From positions 759,001-823,000 of the forward strand of contig NZ_JAKFIA010000001.1 in NCBI RefSeq assembly GCF_022569295.1: 64,000 nt of DNA. The letters are read 5' to 3'. Shown here in pieces: positions 1 to 9,610 of this stretch. This DNA comes from Pedomonas mirosovicensis (GTDB lineage: Bacteria; Pseudomonadota; Alphaproteobacteria; Sphingomonadales; Sphingomonadaceae). How positions within the stretch are numbered: position 1 is the first letter of the stretch; the number at the start of each line of letters is the position of its first letter. The translations under genes and the position numbers were made by a program. Below the pieces are notes generated by a model that made no database searches, was not told the origin of the DNA, and saw nothing but the letters and a program-made list of their open reading frames with translations.

Positions 1-166
1 CGGCGACCGAGAGCCGCTGGAAGGGGCGGTTGATGATAATGCCCATCGCGCCTTCGGCGGAATGTTGGCACACAAGAATAACCGCCCGTTCAAAACGTGG
101 GTCGCCGATGCCGGGCATTGCCAGCAGGAGCTGTCCTTCAAGGTAGTGATCGTCGCTCATGGTCAT
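1..166 (-). CDS. YqgE/AlgH family protein (DUF179), N-terminal part
   Basis: The reverse strand encodes the first ~55 residues of a YqgE/AlgH-type protein before the window edge cuts it off. Visible hallmarks are the opening [15 protein letters not shown], then [21 protein letters not shown], which matches the family's start (a 'leave/lure' strand followed by a GIIINRP turn). Family members are small cytoplasmic proteins of about 185 residues with no settled biochemical role. Two start codons are possible, at 166 or 160; the first has an AGGA about 8 bases upstream. It is divergent from the peroxiredoxin gene. The family call is firm; the function is not known. Confidence 0.85.
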   Translation of the reverse strand, partial: MTMSDDHYLEGQLLLAMPGIGDPRFERAVILVCQHSAEGAMGIIINRPFQRLSVA

Positions 167-303
167 AAGGATGATCCTACCAACCCTCGCTGGCAAGTCC
201 TCGACATGCCATGTGTTGAGACTATAACTGGCGTGCAGTCGCAACGAGGCAGCGACAAGCCATGCCAAGAAATCAAGCGTCCTCGGAAGAAAGGGTTCCA
301 TTC

Positions 304-786
304 ATGACGATTCAGGTCGGCGACAAGATTCCCTCTGCCACGTTGATGCGTATGACCCCGGATGGTCCCGGCCCGGTGACCACCGATGAGCTTTTCGCCG
401 GCAAGACCGTCGTGCTGTTCGCCGTGCCGGGCGCCTTCACGCCGACCTGCTCGGCCAAGCACCTGCCGGGCTTCGTGCAGAACGCCGCCGCCCTCAAGGC
501 GAAGGGCGCCGATGAGATCGTCTGCATGGCGGTCAACGATGTGTTCGTGATGAACGCCTGGGGCAAGGACCAGGGCGTGAGCGACGAGGTGCTGCTGGTC
601 GCCGACGGCAATGCGGACCTCACCCGCAAGCTGGGCCTGGAGATGGACGGCAGCAAGTTCGGCCTTGGCACCCGCTGCCAGCGTTTCTCGCTGATCGCCA
701 AGGACGGCGTTGTCACCCACCTCAACGTGGAGCAGCCGGGCGAGTTCAAGGCCTCGACCGCCGAGAACACGCTGAGCCAGCTTTAA
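304..786 (+). CDS. Peroxiredoxin, Prx5/AhpE-like (thioredoxin fold)
   Basis: A 160-residue cytoplasmic peroxiredoxin that should reduce hydrogen peroxide and alkyl hydroperoxides with a thiol donor. The peroxidatic motif PGAFTPTCSAKHLPGF is present, with the catalytic Cys inside PTCS and the conserved Pro and Thr before it. Later motifs (CMAVNDVFVMNAWGKDQG and ADGNADLTRKLGLEMD) are those of the PRX5 group, which includes glutaredoxin-linked and 1-Cys enzymes. I chose the ATG at 304 because the mature PRX5 start (MTIQVGDKIP) lies there; an in-frame ATG at 262 would add 14 unlikely residues. It is monocistronic and is followed by a clear intrinsic terminator. The reducing partner cannot be told from sequence. 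Confidence 0.93.
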   Translation: MTIQVGDKIPSATLMRMTPDGPGPVTTDELFAGKTVVLFAVPGAFTPTCSAKHLPGFVQNAAALKAKGADEIVCMAVNDVFVMNAWGKDQGVSDEVLLVADGNADLTRKLGLEMDGSKFGLGTRCQRFSLIAKDGVVTHLNVEQPGEFKASTAENTLSQL

Positions 787-807
787 AACTATTCTGATTC
801 TAAAGAG

Positions 808-849
808 AAGGGCGCGCAGGCCGTTGGCAAGCGCGCCCTTTTTCGTTTT
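808..849 (+). terminator. Intrinsic terminator after the peroxiredoxin gene
   Basis: A 10-bp perfect stem (AAGGGCGCGC at 808-817 with GCGCGCCCTT at 831-840) closes a 13-base loop and runs into a T-rich tract. It lies 22 bases after the peroxiredoxin stop, and the A-rich left flank may let it also stop sppA transcripts coming from the other side. Confidence 0.85.
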
Positions 850-887
850 TCGTTGCCGGGTTTTCCCGAAGCCCGGCTCCGATGGCT

Positions 888-2819
888 CTAATGATGGCTT
901 ATCAGCCCAAGCTCGTCTGCCATGCCGGTGAGCCCCACCAGCCCGGCGAGGCCTGCGATCTGCTCGCCCTGCGCCGCCGTCAGGGCGCGCGGCGGCATCA
1001 TCGGCAGGCATTCGAGGCAGACCGCCTGCGCGGCCCCAAGCCCGGCCACCCGCGCGGTGGCAAGCTGCACCGCCGCCGCCCGCAGCTTCTCGCCTGCGCC
1101 GGTGGCGGGCAAGGGGGCTTTGACGTGCGCGCCGGGCTGGGCCGCGCCCACCAGCTTCCGCATGATGAAACCGGCCCAGGGCTCGATCGGGTCCACGTGG
1201 ACGACGCGGTATTCTTCCAGCTTGGCGCGCCGGGCGGCGGCGGCCACCGCCTGATCGAGACCGCCGAGGTGATCGACCAGCTTCAGCTCCTTGGCGGTTG
1301 CGCCGCTCCACGGACGGCCCTGGCCCACGGCATCGGCCTGGTCGATGGAGATGTTGCGGTTCTGGGAGACGACGCCGAGGAAGCGCCGGTAGGTGTTCTC
1401 GACCGTTGACTGCACGATGCGGCGCGCATCCGGGCTGAGCGGCCGGGTGAGATCGCCGATGTCCGACAGCGGCGTGGTGCCGATGCCGTCCGACTGGATG
1501 CCGACGGCATTCAGCGTGCGCTCGAACGTCGGCAGGATGCCGAACACGCCGATGGAACCGGTGATGGTGGAGGGCTCGGCCCAGATTTCATCGGTGCCCG
1601 CCGCGACCCAGTAGCCGCCGGAGGCCGCGATCGACCCCATGGAGGTGACGACCGGGAGCCCTTTCAGCCGGGCCAGCATCAGTTGCTCACGGATGGCCTC
1701 CGCCGCCGTGGCCGATCCGCCGGGGGAGTCGATGCGAACGACGAGCGCCTTGATGGAATCATCGTTCACCGCCTGGCGGATGAGCCGCGCGATGGTGTCG
1801 CCGCCCGCCATGCCCGGAGGGGCTTCGCCATCGACGATCTCGCCGCTCACGTAAATGACGCCAACCGCGTCGCCGGTCTGCTTCTCCTCGCCCGCCGTGG
1901 CGGCGACATAGGTGGGCAGATCGATCTGGTTGTAGGATGGAAGGCCGTCCATGTCCTCGCCGCTGCCGGCGACGCCCTGCACCTGCTCCACGAAGTTCGC
2001 ATAGGTGCCGAGCTTGTCCACCGCCTTGGCTCTGATGGCGAACTCGGCCAGGTCGCCGCCATTGGCGGCAATGCTGTCCGCCGCGCCGTTGATGGCCGCG
2101 GTCAGGTTGAGGCCGTGCTGCTTGCGGGCGGCTTCCACGTCGCGCACGTAGGTCTGCCACAGATTGTCGTAGAGCGATTGCAGGGAAACGCGCGCCGGCT
2201 CCGACATGCCTGCGCGGGTATAGGGCTCGATGAAGGATTTATATTTTCCGGCCTGGAAAACGTTGACCGTCACCTTCAGCCGGTCGAGGGCGTCCTTCAG
2301 GTAGACATTATATTGGCCGTAGCCGCGCAGCAGGAGGCCGCCCATCGGGTGCAGCCAGACCTCGTCCGCCAGGCTCGCCAGGTAATACTGCGGCTCGGTG
2401 TAATAGCGGCCATAGGCATAGATGGGCTTGCCCGATTTCTTGAAGCGCTCGAGCGCATCGCCCACCGCTTCCAGCGCGCCGGGGCCCGCGCCGTAAAAGC
2501 CGTCCAGCTCCAGCGTCAATGCCGATATCCGCTTGTCCTTCGCCGCGCGGTCGATGCCCTTTACCACGTCGCGCAGCAGCGTCTCTGGAATCAGGCCCTC
2601 GCCGCCGCCCAGAAGCGCAAGCGGATCGGCCGCCGAGCGTTGCTCGACCAGATATCCGTCAAGCCTGACGAGCAGCGCCGCCTTGTCGGGCACCGCCGTT
2701 TCCGTTTCCGGGGAAAGAAGCGCGATGACCCCAAGAAGGATCACGATGGCGATAATGCCGAAGACCAGATCCTTGAGAGCGACAAACGCGCGCCAGAGCA
2801 TTTTCAGAAAATCGAGCAT
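888..2819 (-). CDS. sppA: Signal peptide peptidase SppA, 67K type
   Basis: A 643-residue inner-membrane serine protease (family S49) that degrades signal peptides left after secretion. A single N-terminal membrane anchor (about residues 15-37, hydrophobic IIAIVILLGVIALL) precedes two tandem S49 domains, as in the long form of E. coli. The C-terminal half holds the nucleophile region VTSMGSIAASGGYWVAAG and the following ITGSIGVFG; the catalytic Lys should lie in the N-terminal repeat, around YNVYLKDALDRLKVTVNVFQAGKY. I chose the ATG at 2819 (MLDFLKMLWRAF) because it gives the family's usual start; an upstream in-frame ATG at 2939 would add 40 non-conserved residues. It is divergent from groES, so its promoter lies in 2820-2998. 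Confidence 0.93.
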   Translation of the reverse strand: MLDFLKMLWRAFVALKDLVFGIIAIVILLGVIALLSPETETAVPDKAALLVRLDGYLVEQRSAADPLALLGGGEGLIPETLLRDVVKGIDRAAKDKRISALTLELDGFYGAGPGALEAVGDALERFKKSGKPIYAYGRYYTEPQYYLASLADEVWLHPMGGLLLRGYGQYNVYLKDALDRLKVTVNVFQAGKYKSFIEPYTRAGMSEPARVSLQSLYDNLWQTYVRDVEAARKQHGLNLTAAINGAADSIAANGGDLAEFAIRAKAVDKLGTYANFVEQVQGVAGSGEDMDGLPSYNQIDLPTYVAATAGEEKQTGDAVGVIYVSGEIVDGEAPPGMAGGDTIARLIRQAVNDDSIKALVVRIDSPGGSATAAEAIREQLMLARLKGLPVVTSMGSIAASGGYWVAAGTDEIWAEPSTITGSIGVFGILPTFERTLNAVGIQSDGIGTTPLSDIGDLTRPLSPDARRIVQSTVENTYRRFLGVVSQNRNISIDQADAVGQGRPWSGATAKELKLVDHLGGLDQAVAAAARRAKLEEYRVVHVDPIEPWAGFIMRKLVGAAQPGAHVKAPLPATGAGEKLRAAAVQLATARVAGLGAAQAVCLECLPMMPPRALTAAQGEQIAGLAGLVGLTGMADELGLISHH

Positions 2820-2997
2820 GTCACCGCCAATCGGACATGATGAATAAATGAAGCAGACAAATAGACCGGACAGACCGGCCGGCAATTCCTGGCGCCTGTC
2901 GTGCCCGGCGGAGGGATTGTCGCCCGCCGCATCGGACATTACCTTATTTATCGCGACATTAAATGCTCTTCCTCCGGAATAAATCCGGGGGCGGGTT

Positions 2998-3027
2998 CTT
3001 GACTCGGCAAAAATGCAACCTCATATG
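2998..3027 (+). promoter_or_regulatory. groESL promoter (sigma-70-like, partly RpoH-like)
   Basis: TTGACT at 2999-3004 is followed after 17 bases by CATATG at 3022-3027. Read as an alphaproteobacterial heat-shock promoter, CTTGAC at 2998 and TCATAT at 3021 also fit the RpoH pattern (CTTGAA, CCATAT) at the same spacing. It sits immediately upstream of the CIRCE operator, the usual order for groESL. Confidence 0.6.
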
Positions 3028-3038
3028 CCAGAAGGACG

Positions 3039-3065
3039 TTAGCACTCGAATTGCTCGAGTGCTAA
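3039..3065 (+). promoter_or_regulatory. CIRCE operator (HrcA binding site)
   Basis: A perfect match to the consensus inverted repeat, TTAGCACTC at 3039-3047, nine bases, then GAGTGCTAA at 3057-3065. CIRCE is the binding site for the HrcA repressor, which needs GroEL to be active, so groESL is predicted to be feedback-controlled by free GroEL. It lies at the expected transcription start, 77 bases before the groES start codon. hrcA itself is not in this window. Confidence 0.97.
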
Positions 3066-3141
3066 CGCCGCGACTTTTTATGCAACCGACCCGGGGGCCG
3101 CTGTGGGTCTGGTCCTCGTTGAAGAACGAAGAGGTGACTGC

Positions 3142-3588
3142 ATGTCTTTCCGTCCCCTGCACGATCGAGTGCTGGTGCGTCGTGTCGAGTCCGAGGAAAA
3201 GACCGCCGGTGGCATCATTATCCCCGATAGCGCCAAGGAAAAGCCGCAGGAGGGTATTATCGTTGCTGTCGGTTCCGGCACGCGCGATGAGGCTGGCAAC
3301 GTCACGCCGCTGGACGTGAAGCCGGGGGACCGTGTGCTGTTCGGCAAGTGGTCCGGCACCGAAGTCAAGATCGACGGCGAAGAGCTGCTGATCATGAAAG
3401 AGACGGACGTGATGGGCGTCATCGAGGGTGTCCCGGCTCCGAAGGCCGCGCCGAAGGCTGTCGCCGCCAAGGCTGCCCCGAAAGCTGCTGCCGCTGCGCC
3501 GGCTCCGGCCAAGCGCGGCCGCCCCAAGGGTTCGACCAAGGCTGCTGCTCCGGCCCCGGCCAAGCGCGGCCGCCCGAAGAAGAAGTAA
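3142..3588 (+). CDS. groES: Co-chaperonin GroES with C-terminal AT-hook extension
   Basis: Residues 1-96 are an ordinary GroES subunit, the heptameric lid of the GroEL folding chamber, with the mobile loop (about residues 19-35, [15 protein letters not shown]) that docks on GroEL. Normal GroES ends near VIEG at residue 96. Here an Ala/Pro/Lys-rich tail of about 52 residues follows, carrying two AT-hook cores: KRGRPKG at 124-130 and KRGRPKK at 141-147, each preceded by APAPA, as if the unit had been duplicated. AT hooks bind the minor groove of AT-rich DNA in other proteins; DNA binding here is inference. The start is the ATG at 3142 ([10 protein letters not shown]); an upstream ATG at 3103 overlaps the leader. 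It is the first gene of the CIRCE-controlled groESL operon. Confidence 0.95.
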   Translation: MSFRPLHDRVLVRRVESEEKTAGGIIIPDSAKEKPQEGIIVAVGSGTRDEAGNVTPLDVKPGDRVLFGKWSGTEVKIDGEELLIMKETDVMGVIEGVPAPKAAPKAVAAKAAPKAAAAAPAPAKRGRPKGSTKAAAPAPAKRGRPKKK

Positions 3589-3632
3589 ATCCGGCCTGTT
3601 CGGCTGAGAGATTCCCCGATTCTGTTTTTTAA

Positions 3633-5288
<1,656 letters not shown>

Positions 5289-5296
5289 GGCGGTTT

Positions 5297-5321
5297 GCGA
5301 CCTGCTCGGTGAGCAGGTCGC
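5297..5321 (+). terminator. Stem-loop directly after groEL
   Basis: An 11-bp perfect stem (GCGACCTGCTC at 5297-5307, GAGCAGGTCGC at 5311-5321) with a GGT loop starts 8 bases after the groEL stop. No T tract follows, so it may be a 3'-end stabiliser rather than the terminator itself; the hairpin at 5425 is the better terminator. Confidence 0.55.
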
Positions 5322-5339
5322 CCGCTTTGGTTGTTTGGT

Positions 5340-5393
5340 TGGTCGCACTTTTGTTCACCGCAGGGCATGCGCCCTGCTCGAAAGCTGCTCCAG
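5340..5393. repeat. Dispersed hairpin repeat, copy 1 (partner at 34894)
   Basis: A ~54-base block running from TGGTCGCACTTT to CGAAAGCTGCTCCAG recurs at 34894-34946 with only a few differences. Its core is a 7-bp stem with a 4-base loop (GCAGGGC at 5360-5366, GCCCTGC at 5371-5377). In the other copy one G-C pair has become A-T on both sides, so pairing is kept. It lies between groEL and the groEL terminator. Confidence 0.75.
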
Positions 5394-5424
5394 CTCGTTC
5401 CACCGGAACGCCAAAGACTGGAAG

Positions 5425-5458
5425 GGCCGCCGGAGAAATCCGGCGGCCTTTTCTTTTG
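5425..5458 (+). terminator. Intrinsic terminator of the groESL operon
   Basis: A perfect 10-bp G/C-rich stem (GGCCGCCGGA at 5425-5434, TCCGGCGGCC at 5439-5448) with a GAAA tetraloop is followed by TTTTCTTTT. This is a textbook factor-independent terminator about 140 bases after groEL. Confidence 0.92.
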
Positions 5459-5878
5459 CAGCCCTCCATCCAGCCACCGGATCAGGCGGGCCGTCCTAAT
5501 ATTCCAGGCAATATTGCAGTATATGCGCCTCCCTCTGTCGCCGGGATCAGGGATAGGATGATCGCCGACGGGATGAGCCCATCCGCGCCCCAAAGGGCCT
5601 CCCGTCCGATGGCCAGGGAAGTGGGAGGTCCAGTTCCGCGTAAAGTCCCCGAGAGATCCGGCACGCTGCCTGCACCAGCACCCGGATCTGGCAAGGGCGG
5701 AACTGGACTCCTCTTCCTCTTCTTCTTCCGGTCTGCCTTCTGCGAATTTCCTTCCTGCAGCTGTTGCTGGAAAGCCAAGGACTCTGGTTAAGGCAATATT
5801 CTTATTGTAATTATATTGCTCCGCCTCGCTTGGGGGATATGATGACGGGCATTCATCAACCTTCCGAGCGAGTGCCTT
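5459..5878. other. Intergenic stretch before the S9 peptidase gene
   Basis: No convincing gene is present; the short open frames on both strands lack recognisable motifs. The last ~90 bases become AT-rich (5790-5820), with a possible -10 hexamer TATATT at 5812-5817 but no good -35 partner, so the peptidase promoter probably lies here without being firmly placed. Confidence 0.5.
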
Positions 5879-7993
5879 ATGACAGCCTTGCGCGCGGCCA
5901 TGGCCGCCCTTCTTCTCTCCGCCTCGTCCGCGGCTGCGCTGATGCCGGCCATGGGCGTATCCGCCGCTTCGGCCGCCGAGGCCGGCACGGCGCTGCCGCA
6001 CTATTCCCCGCGCGACCTGTTCGACCTGGAATATGCGGACGACCCGCAGATCTCCCCGGACGGCCGCCACATCGTCTACGTGCGCGTCAGCAACGACATC
6101 ATGACCGATCGTGCGCGCCGGAACCTGTGGATCATCGACACGCAAACGGGCGAGCAGCGGCCCATTCTCTCGGGCACCGACAGCTATTCCAGCCCGCGCT
6201 GGTCGCCGGATGGCAAGCGGCTGGCCTATATCTCATCGACGGGCGGCTCAGCCCAGATCTATGTGCGCTGGATGGACACCGGCCAGACCGCGCGCGTGAC
6301 CAACCTGCCCGAGGGGCCGTCCAACCTCGCCTGGTCGCCGGATGGCAAGTGGCTGGCCTTCACCATGTTCGTGCCGGAGGACAAGAAGCCGCTCGCCGCC
6401 ATGCCGCCCAAGCCCGAAGGGGCCAAGTGGGGCGATGCGCCGCGCGTGATCGACGACGTGATCTACCGCGTGGACGGCGCCGGCTATCTGGAAAGCGGTT
6501 TCAGCCAGGTGTTCCTCGCGCCGAGCGAAGGCGGCAGCCCGCGCCAGCTGACCACCGGCCACTTCGACCACGACGGCACCCCGACCTGGGCGCCGGACGG
6601 CAAGAGCCTCCTCATCTCCGCCAACCGGCGCGACGATGCGGTTTATAATCTGAACAACAGCGAGGTCTATGAAATCACCCTCGCGACCGGCGGCATCCGC
6701 CAGCTGACCGACCGCAACGGGCCGGACGGCCGCCCGATCGTCTCGCCCGATGGCAAGCACATCGCCATCATCGGCTATGACGACCAGAAGCTGGGTTACC
6801 AGATCGCCCGGCTGGAAGTGATGGACCGCGACGGCAAGAACCGGCGCGTGATCTCCGCCAATCTGGATCGGGACGTGGACAACCCGGTGTGGCGGGAAGA
6901 CGGCAAGGGCTTCTATTTCCAGTATGACGACAAGGGCGTCACCCGCCTCGCGGAAATCAGCCTCGACGGCCGCGTGCGCGACCTCGCCGCCAACCTCGGC
7001 GGCACGGATCTCGGCCGTCCCTACGGCAGCGGCAGCTTCTCGGTCTCGAAGACCGGCAAGATCGCCTTCCTCACCACCAACCCGAAGCGGCCGGCCGACG
7101 TTGCCCTCTACAGCGGCGGCAAGGTGCGCCAGCTGACCGGCCTGAACGAGGACGTGCTCGCCTACCGCGATCTCGCCGACGCTGAGGAAATGTGGGTGAA
7201 GTCCTCCGCCGATGGGCGCGATATCCAGGCGTGGCTGATGAAGCCGCCGGGGTTCGACCCCAACAAGAAGTATCCGCTGATCCTTGAGATTCACGGCGGC
7301 CCGTTCGCCAACTATGGCCCGCGCTTCGGCGCGGAGATGCAGGCCTATGCGGCGGCGGGCTATGTGGTGGTCTATGCCAACCCGCGCGGCTCGACCAGCT
7401 ATGGCGAGGCCTTCGGCAACCTCATCCACCACAACTACCCGAGCCAGGACTATGACGACCTGATGAGCGTGGTGGACGCGGTCATCGCCAAGGGCTTCGT
7501 CGATGACAAGAACCTGTTCGTCACCGGCGGCTCGGGCGGCGGCGTGCTCACCGCATGGATCGTCGGCAAGACCGACCGTTTCCGCGCGGCGGTCGTCTCC
7601 AAGCCGGTCATTAACTGGACCAGCTTCGCCCTGACGGCGGACATGGCGCCCTTCTTCACCCAATACTGGTTCCCGGCCATGCCGTGGGAAGCGCACGAGC
7701 AGTACTGGAAGCGCTCGCCGCTGTCCCTCGTCGGCAACGTGAAGACGCCGACCATGCTGCTGACCGGCGAATCCGACTACCGCACGCCGATGTCCGAAAC
7801 GGAGCAGTACTATCAGGCGCTGAAGCTGCGCCGGGTGGACACCGCCATGGTCCGTATCCCCGATGCCTCGCACGGCATGTCCAGCCGCCCGACCCAGCTT
7901 ATCGCCAAAAACCTCAACATCCTCGCCTGGTTCGAGAAATATCGTACCCAGATCCCGGCGAGCGAGGGCGCGGCCAACGTGGCGGCGCAGTAA
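5879..7993 (+). CDS. Secreted S9 family (prolyl oligopeptidase-like) peptidase
   Basis: A 704-residue serine peptidase of the S9C/acylaminoacyl-peptidase type. An N-terminal signal peptide (about residues 1-33, ending near SAASAAEA) sends it to the periplasm. Residues ~60-400 form a beta-propeller with repeated WSPDGK/VSPDGK blades (TolB/WD40-like PD40 repeats). The C-terminal alpha/beta hydrolase domain shows LEIHGGPFANYG (oxyanion region), the nucleophile motif GGSGGG, the acid in LLTGESDYRTPM and the His in DASHGM. It should cleave short oligopeptides or acylated peptides. It is monocistronic, with a terminator at 8053. The exact substrate is unknown. Confidence 0.92.
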   Translation: MTALRAAMAALLLSASSAAALMPAMGVSAASAAEAGTALPHYSPRDLFDLEYADDPQISPDGRHIVYVRVSNDIMTDRARRNLWIIDTQTGEQRPILSGTDSYSSPRWSPDGKRLAYISSTGGSAQIYVRWMDTGQTARVTNLPEGPSNLAWSPDGKWLAFTMFVPEDKKPLAAMPPKPEGAKWGDAPRVIDDVIYRVDGAGYLESGFSQVFLAPSEGGSPRQLTTGHFDHDGTPTWAPDGKSLLISANRRDDAVYNLNNSEVYEITLATGGIRQLTDRNGPDGRPIVSPDGKHIAIIGYDDQKLGYQIARLEVMDRDGKNRRVISANLDRDVDNPVWREDGKGFYFQYDDKGVTRLAEISLDGRVRDLAANLGGTDLGRPYGSGSFSVSKTGKIAFLTTNPKRPADVALYSGGKVRQLTGLNEDVLAYRDLADAEEMWVKSSADGRDIQAWLMKPPGFDPNKKYPLILEIHGGPFANYGPRFGAEMQAYAAAGYVVVYANPRGSTSYGEAFGNLIHHNYPSQDYDDLMSVVDAVIAKGFVDDKNLFVTGGSGGGVLTAWIVGKTDRFRAAVVSKPVINWTSFALTADMAPFFTQYWFPAMPWEAHEQYWKRSPLSLVGNVKTPTMLLTGESDYRTPMSETEQYYQALKLRRVDTAMVRIPDASHGMSSRPTQLIAKNLNILAWFEKYRTQIPASEGAANVAAQ

Positions 7994-8008
7994 TTCAGGG
8001 AATTGTTA

Positions 8009-8032
8009 GCAGGGGGACCTTGTTCCCCCTGC
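8009..8032. repeat. Palindromic hairpin repeat, family member 1
   Basis: A 9-bp perfect stem (GCAGGGGGA at 8009-8017, TCCCCCTGC at 8024-8032) with a 6-base loop, 15 bases after the S9 peptidase stop. It belongs to the family of GCAGGGG-type palindromes also seen at 8146, 32437, 32702, 34459 and 34815. The stem length is kept while inner bases vary. Confidence 0.75.
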
Positions 8033-8052
8033 GACCCCCTGTTCGTTTTGAG

Positions 8053-8090
8053 AGGGCCGTGTCCTGCATCCAGGGGCGCGGCCCTTTCGT
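8053..8090 (+). terminator. Terminator-like hairpin after the S9 peptidase gene
   Basis: AGGGCCGTG on the left pairs through CGCGGCCCT on the right, with extra inner pairing (CCTG with CAGG) and some G-T pairs, and is followed by TTCGTTT. It resembles the GGCGCGGCCC block inside the repeats at 32623 and 34729, so it may be part of the same intergenic repeat system. Confidence 0.6.
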
Positions 8091-8145
8091 TTGGTCAATT
8101 CAAAGGGCGCGACGGTTGCTACCGCACGTCCCTAAAGGACTGGGT

Positions 8146-8166
8146 GCAGGGGACTGAGTCCCCTGC
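8146..8166. repeat. Palindromic hairpin repeat, family member 2
   Basis: GCAGGGGACT at 8146-8155 and AGTCCCCTGC at 8157-8166 form a 21-base near-perfect palindrome around a central G. It is the same family as the hairpin at 8009, and the two lie in the same convergent intergenic region. Confidence 0.75.
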
Positions 8167-8170
8167 AAAG

Positions 8171-8197
8171 AAAAAAGGCAGCCCGTGGGCTGCCTTT
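8171..8197 (-). terminator. Intrinsic terminator of argJ (bidirectional)
   Basis: GGCAGCCC at 8177-8184 pairs with GGGCTGCC at 8187-8194, flanked by AAAAAA on the left and TTT on the right. Read on the reverse strand it is a G/C stem followed by six T, 27 bases after the argJ stop, so it is the argJ terminator. Confidence 0.88.
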
Positions 8198-8223
8198 CCC
8201 GGTTCGCTAAAACGGCAACCTGC

Positions 8224-9471
8224 TCAGCTGCGGTAGTCGCCGTTGATGCTGATGTATCCGTGGGTGAGGTCGCAGGTGTAGACCGTGGCCGAGGCGTCGC
8301 CGACGCCCACGTCCACGTCGATCACCACGTCGCGGCCCTTGAGGTGTTCAGCGACTGGGCCTTCGTCGTAGCCTTCAACGCGCAGGCCGTCCCGGCAGAT
8401 GGTGGTGCCGCCGAAGGCGACCGACAGCCTGTTCGGGTCGATGAGCGGCCCGGCCTTGCCGACGGCCATGACGACGCGGCCCCAGTTGGCGTCCGCGCCC
8501 GCAATGGCGGTCTTCACCAGCGGCGAGTTGCCGATGGACAGGCCCAGCGTCCGGGCGTCCTCGAAGGTTTGCGCGCCCGAGACGTTGATGGTGATGAACT
8601 TCTGCGCGCCTTCGCCGTCCTTCACCACCAGCGTGGCCAGCTCCAGGCAGGCGTCGAACAGCCTGGCCCGGAAGTCGGCAAGGCGCGGGTCGTCGGCCGA
8701 TGTCACCGGGCCGTGGGCGGCTGCGCCTGTTGCAAACAGCTGCACCGTGTCGGAGGTGGAGGTGTCGCCGTCCACCGTGATGCAGTTGAAGGTCTTCTCC
8801 ACCGCCTCGTGCAGCAGGGCGTCGAGCACGTCGGCGGGAAGCCTGGCATCGGTGAACAGGTAGCCGAGCATGGTCGCCATGTTGGGCTGGATCATGCCCG
8901 AGCCCTTCACGAAGCCCGAGATGTTGACCGCCACGCCGTCGATGACGGCGGTCTGGCTGGTGCCCTTGGGGTAGGTGTCGGTGGTCATGATGGCGCGGGC
9001 GGCCGCTTCCCACACGTTCGCCTCGGCGCTTTCCAGCGCGGCGGGCAGGGCCTGGATGAGCTTGCTCGCCGGGAAGGGCTCGCCGATCACGCCGGTGGCG
9101 GAGAACTGCACCTCTTCCGGCGCGCAGCCGAGGTGGCCCGCCAGCCCCTCGGCGATGGCGCGGCAGGCGCGGTCGCCGTCCGCTCCCGTGCCGGCGGTGG
9201 AGTTGCCGGCGGTCACGATCAGCGCGCGGGCGTGGCCCTTGGCCGCCTGCAGGGCGTTGCGGCACCAGTGGACGGCCGGGCTGGCAGTCAGCGACTTGGT
9301 GTAGACGCCCGCAAGCGTGGTGCCTTCGGGGAAGAGGGCTACCAGCAGGTCATTGCGCCCCGGCTTGTAGCGGATGCCGGCATAGGTCATGCCGAACCGC
9401 ACGCCGGTAACGGGCAGGAGATCAGGGAAACGGGCAGGGGCGAGCGGGGAGACCGCAAGATCTTTGGCCAT
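8224..9471 (-). CDS. argJ: Bifunctional glutamate N-acetyltransferase / ornithine acetyltransferase ArgJ
   Basis: A 415-residue enzyme of the cyclic arginine pathway. It moves the acetyl group from N-acetylornithine to glutamate and in many bacteria also acetylates glutamate with acetyl-CoA. The precursor cuts itself at the Ala-Thr bond in KGSGMIQPNMATML, making Thr200 the nucleophile of the beta chain; that motif is intact. The oxyanion region (TAGNSTAGTG, then FSATGVIGEPF) is also present. I chose the ATG at 9471 (MAKDLAVSPL), which gives the normal length; in-frame starts further up (9516, 9696) would add 15-75 low-complexity residues. It has its own terminator at 8171, and other arg genes are not nearby. 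Confidence 0.95.
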   Translation of the reverse strand: MAKDLAVSPLAPARFPDLLPVTGVRFGMTYAGIRYKPGRNDLLVALFPEGTTLAGVYTKSLTASPAVHWCRNALQAAKGHARALIVTAGNSTAGTGADGDRACRAIAEGLAGHLGCAPEEVQFSATGVIGEPFPASKLIQALPAALESAEANVWEAAARAIMTTDTYPKGTSQTAVIDGVAVNISGFVKGSGMIQPNMATMLGYLFTDARLPADVLDALLHEAVEKTFNCITVDGDTSTSDTVQLFATGAAAHGPVTSADDPRLADFRARLFDACLELATLVVKDGEGAQKFITINVSGAQTFEDARTLGLSIGNSPLVKTAIAGADANWGRVVMAVGKAGPLIDPNRLSVAFGGTTICRDGLRVEGYDEGPVAEHLKGRDVVIDVDVGVGDASATVYTCDLTHGYISINGDYRS

Positions 9472-9610
9472 CGGCGTTATCCGTTGAACAGGACCCCAGG
9501 GGGTCGGAACATTCATGCGCCGGGAACAGCGGCGCCGGGGGACACTGGCGAAGGACGCAAGGTTTTGCAATTGCCGGAATGAAGCCCAGACCGCGAAATC
9601 TGCCGTGAAA

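Noticed and set aside
163..1311. 382-codon open frame on the reverse strand over the peroxiredoxin gene
   Set aside because: It covers the peroxiredoxin gene in mirror phase and runs into the sppA end; Arg/Gly-rich without motifs.
1683..2840. 385-codon open frame antisense to sppA
   Set aside because: Shadow of sppA; Ala/Val/Leu/Arg composition and no family match.
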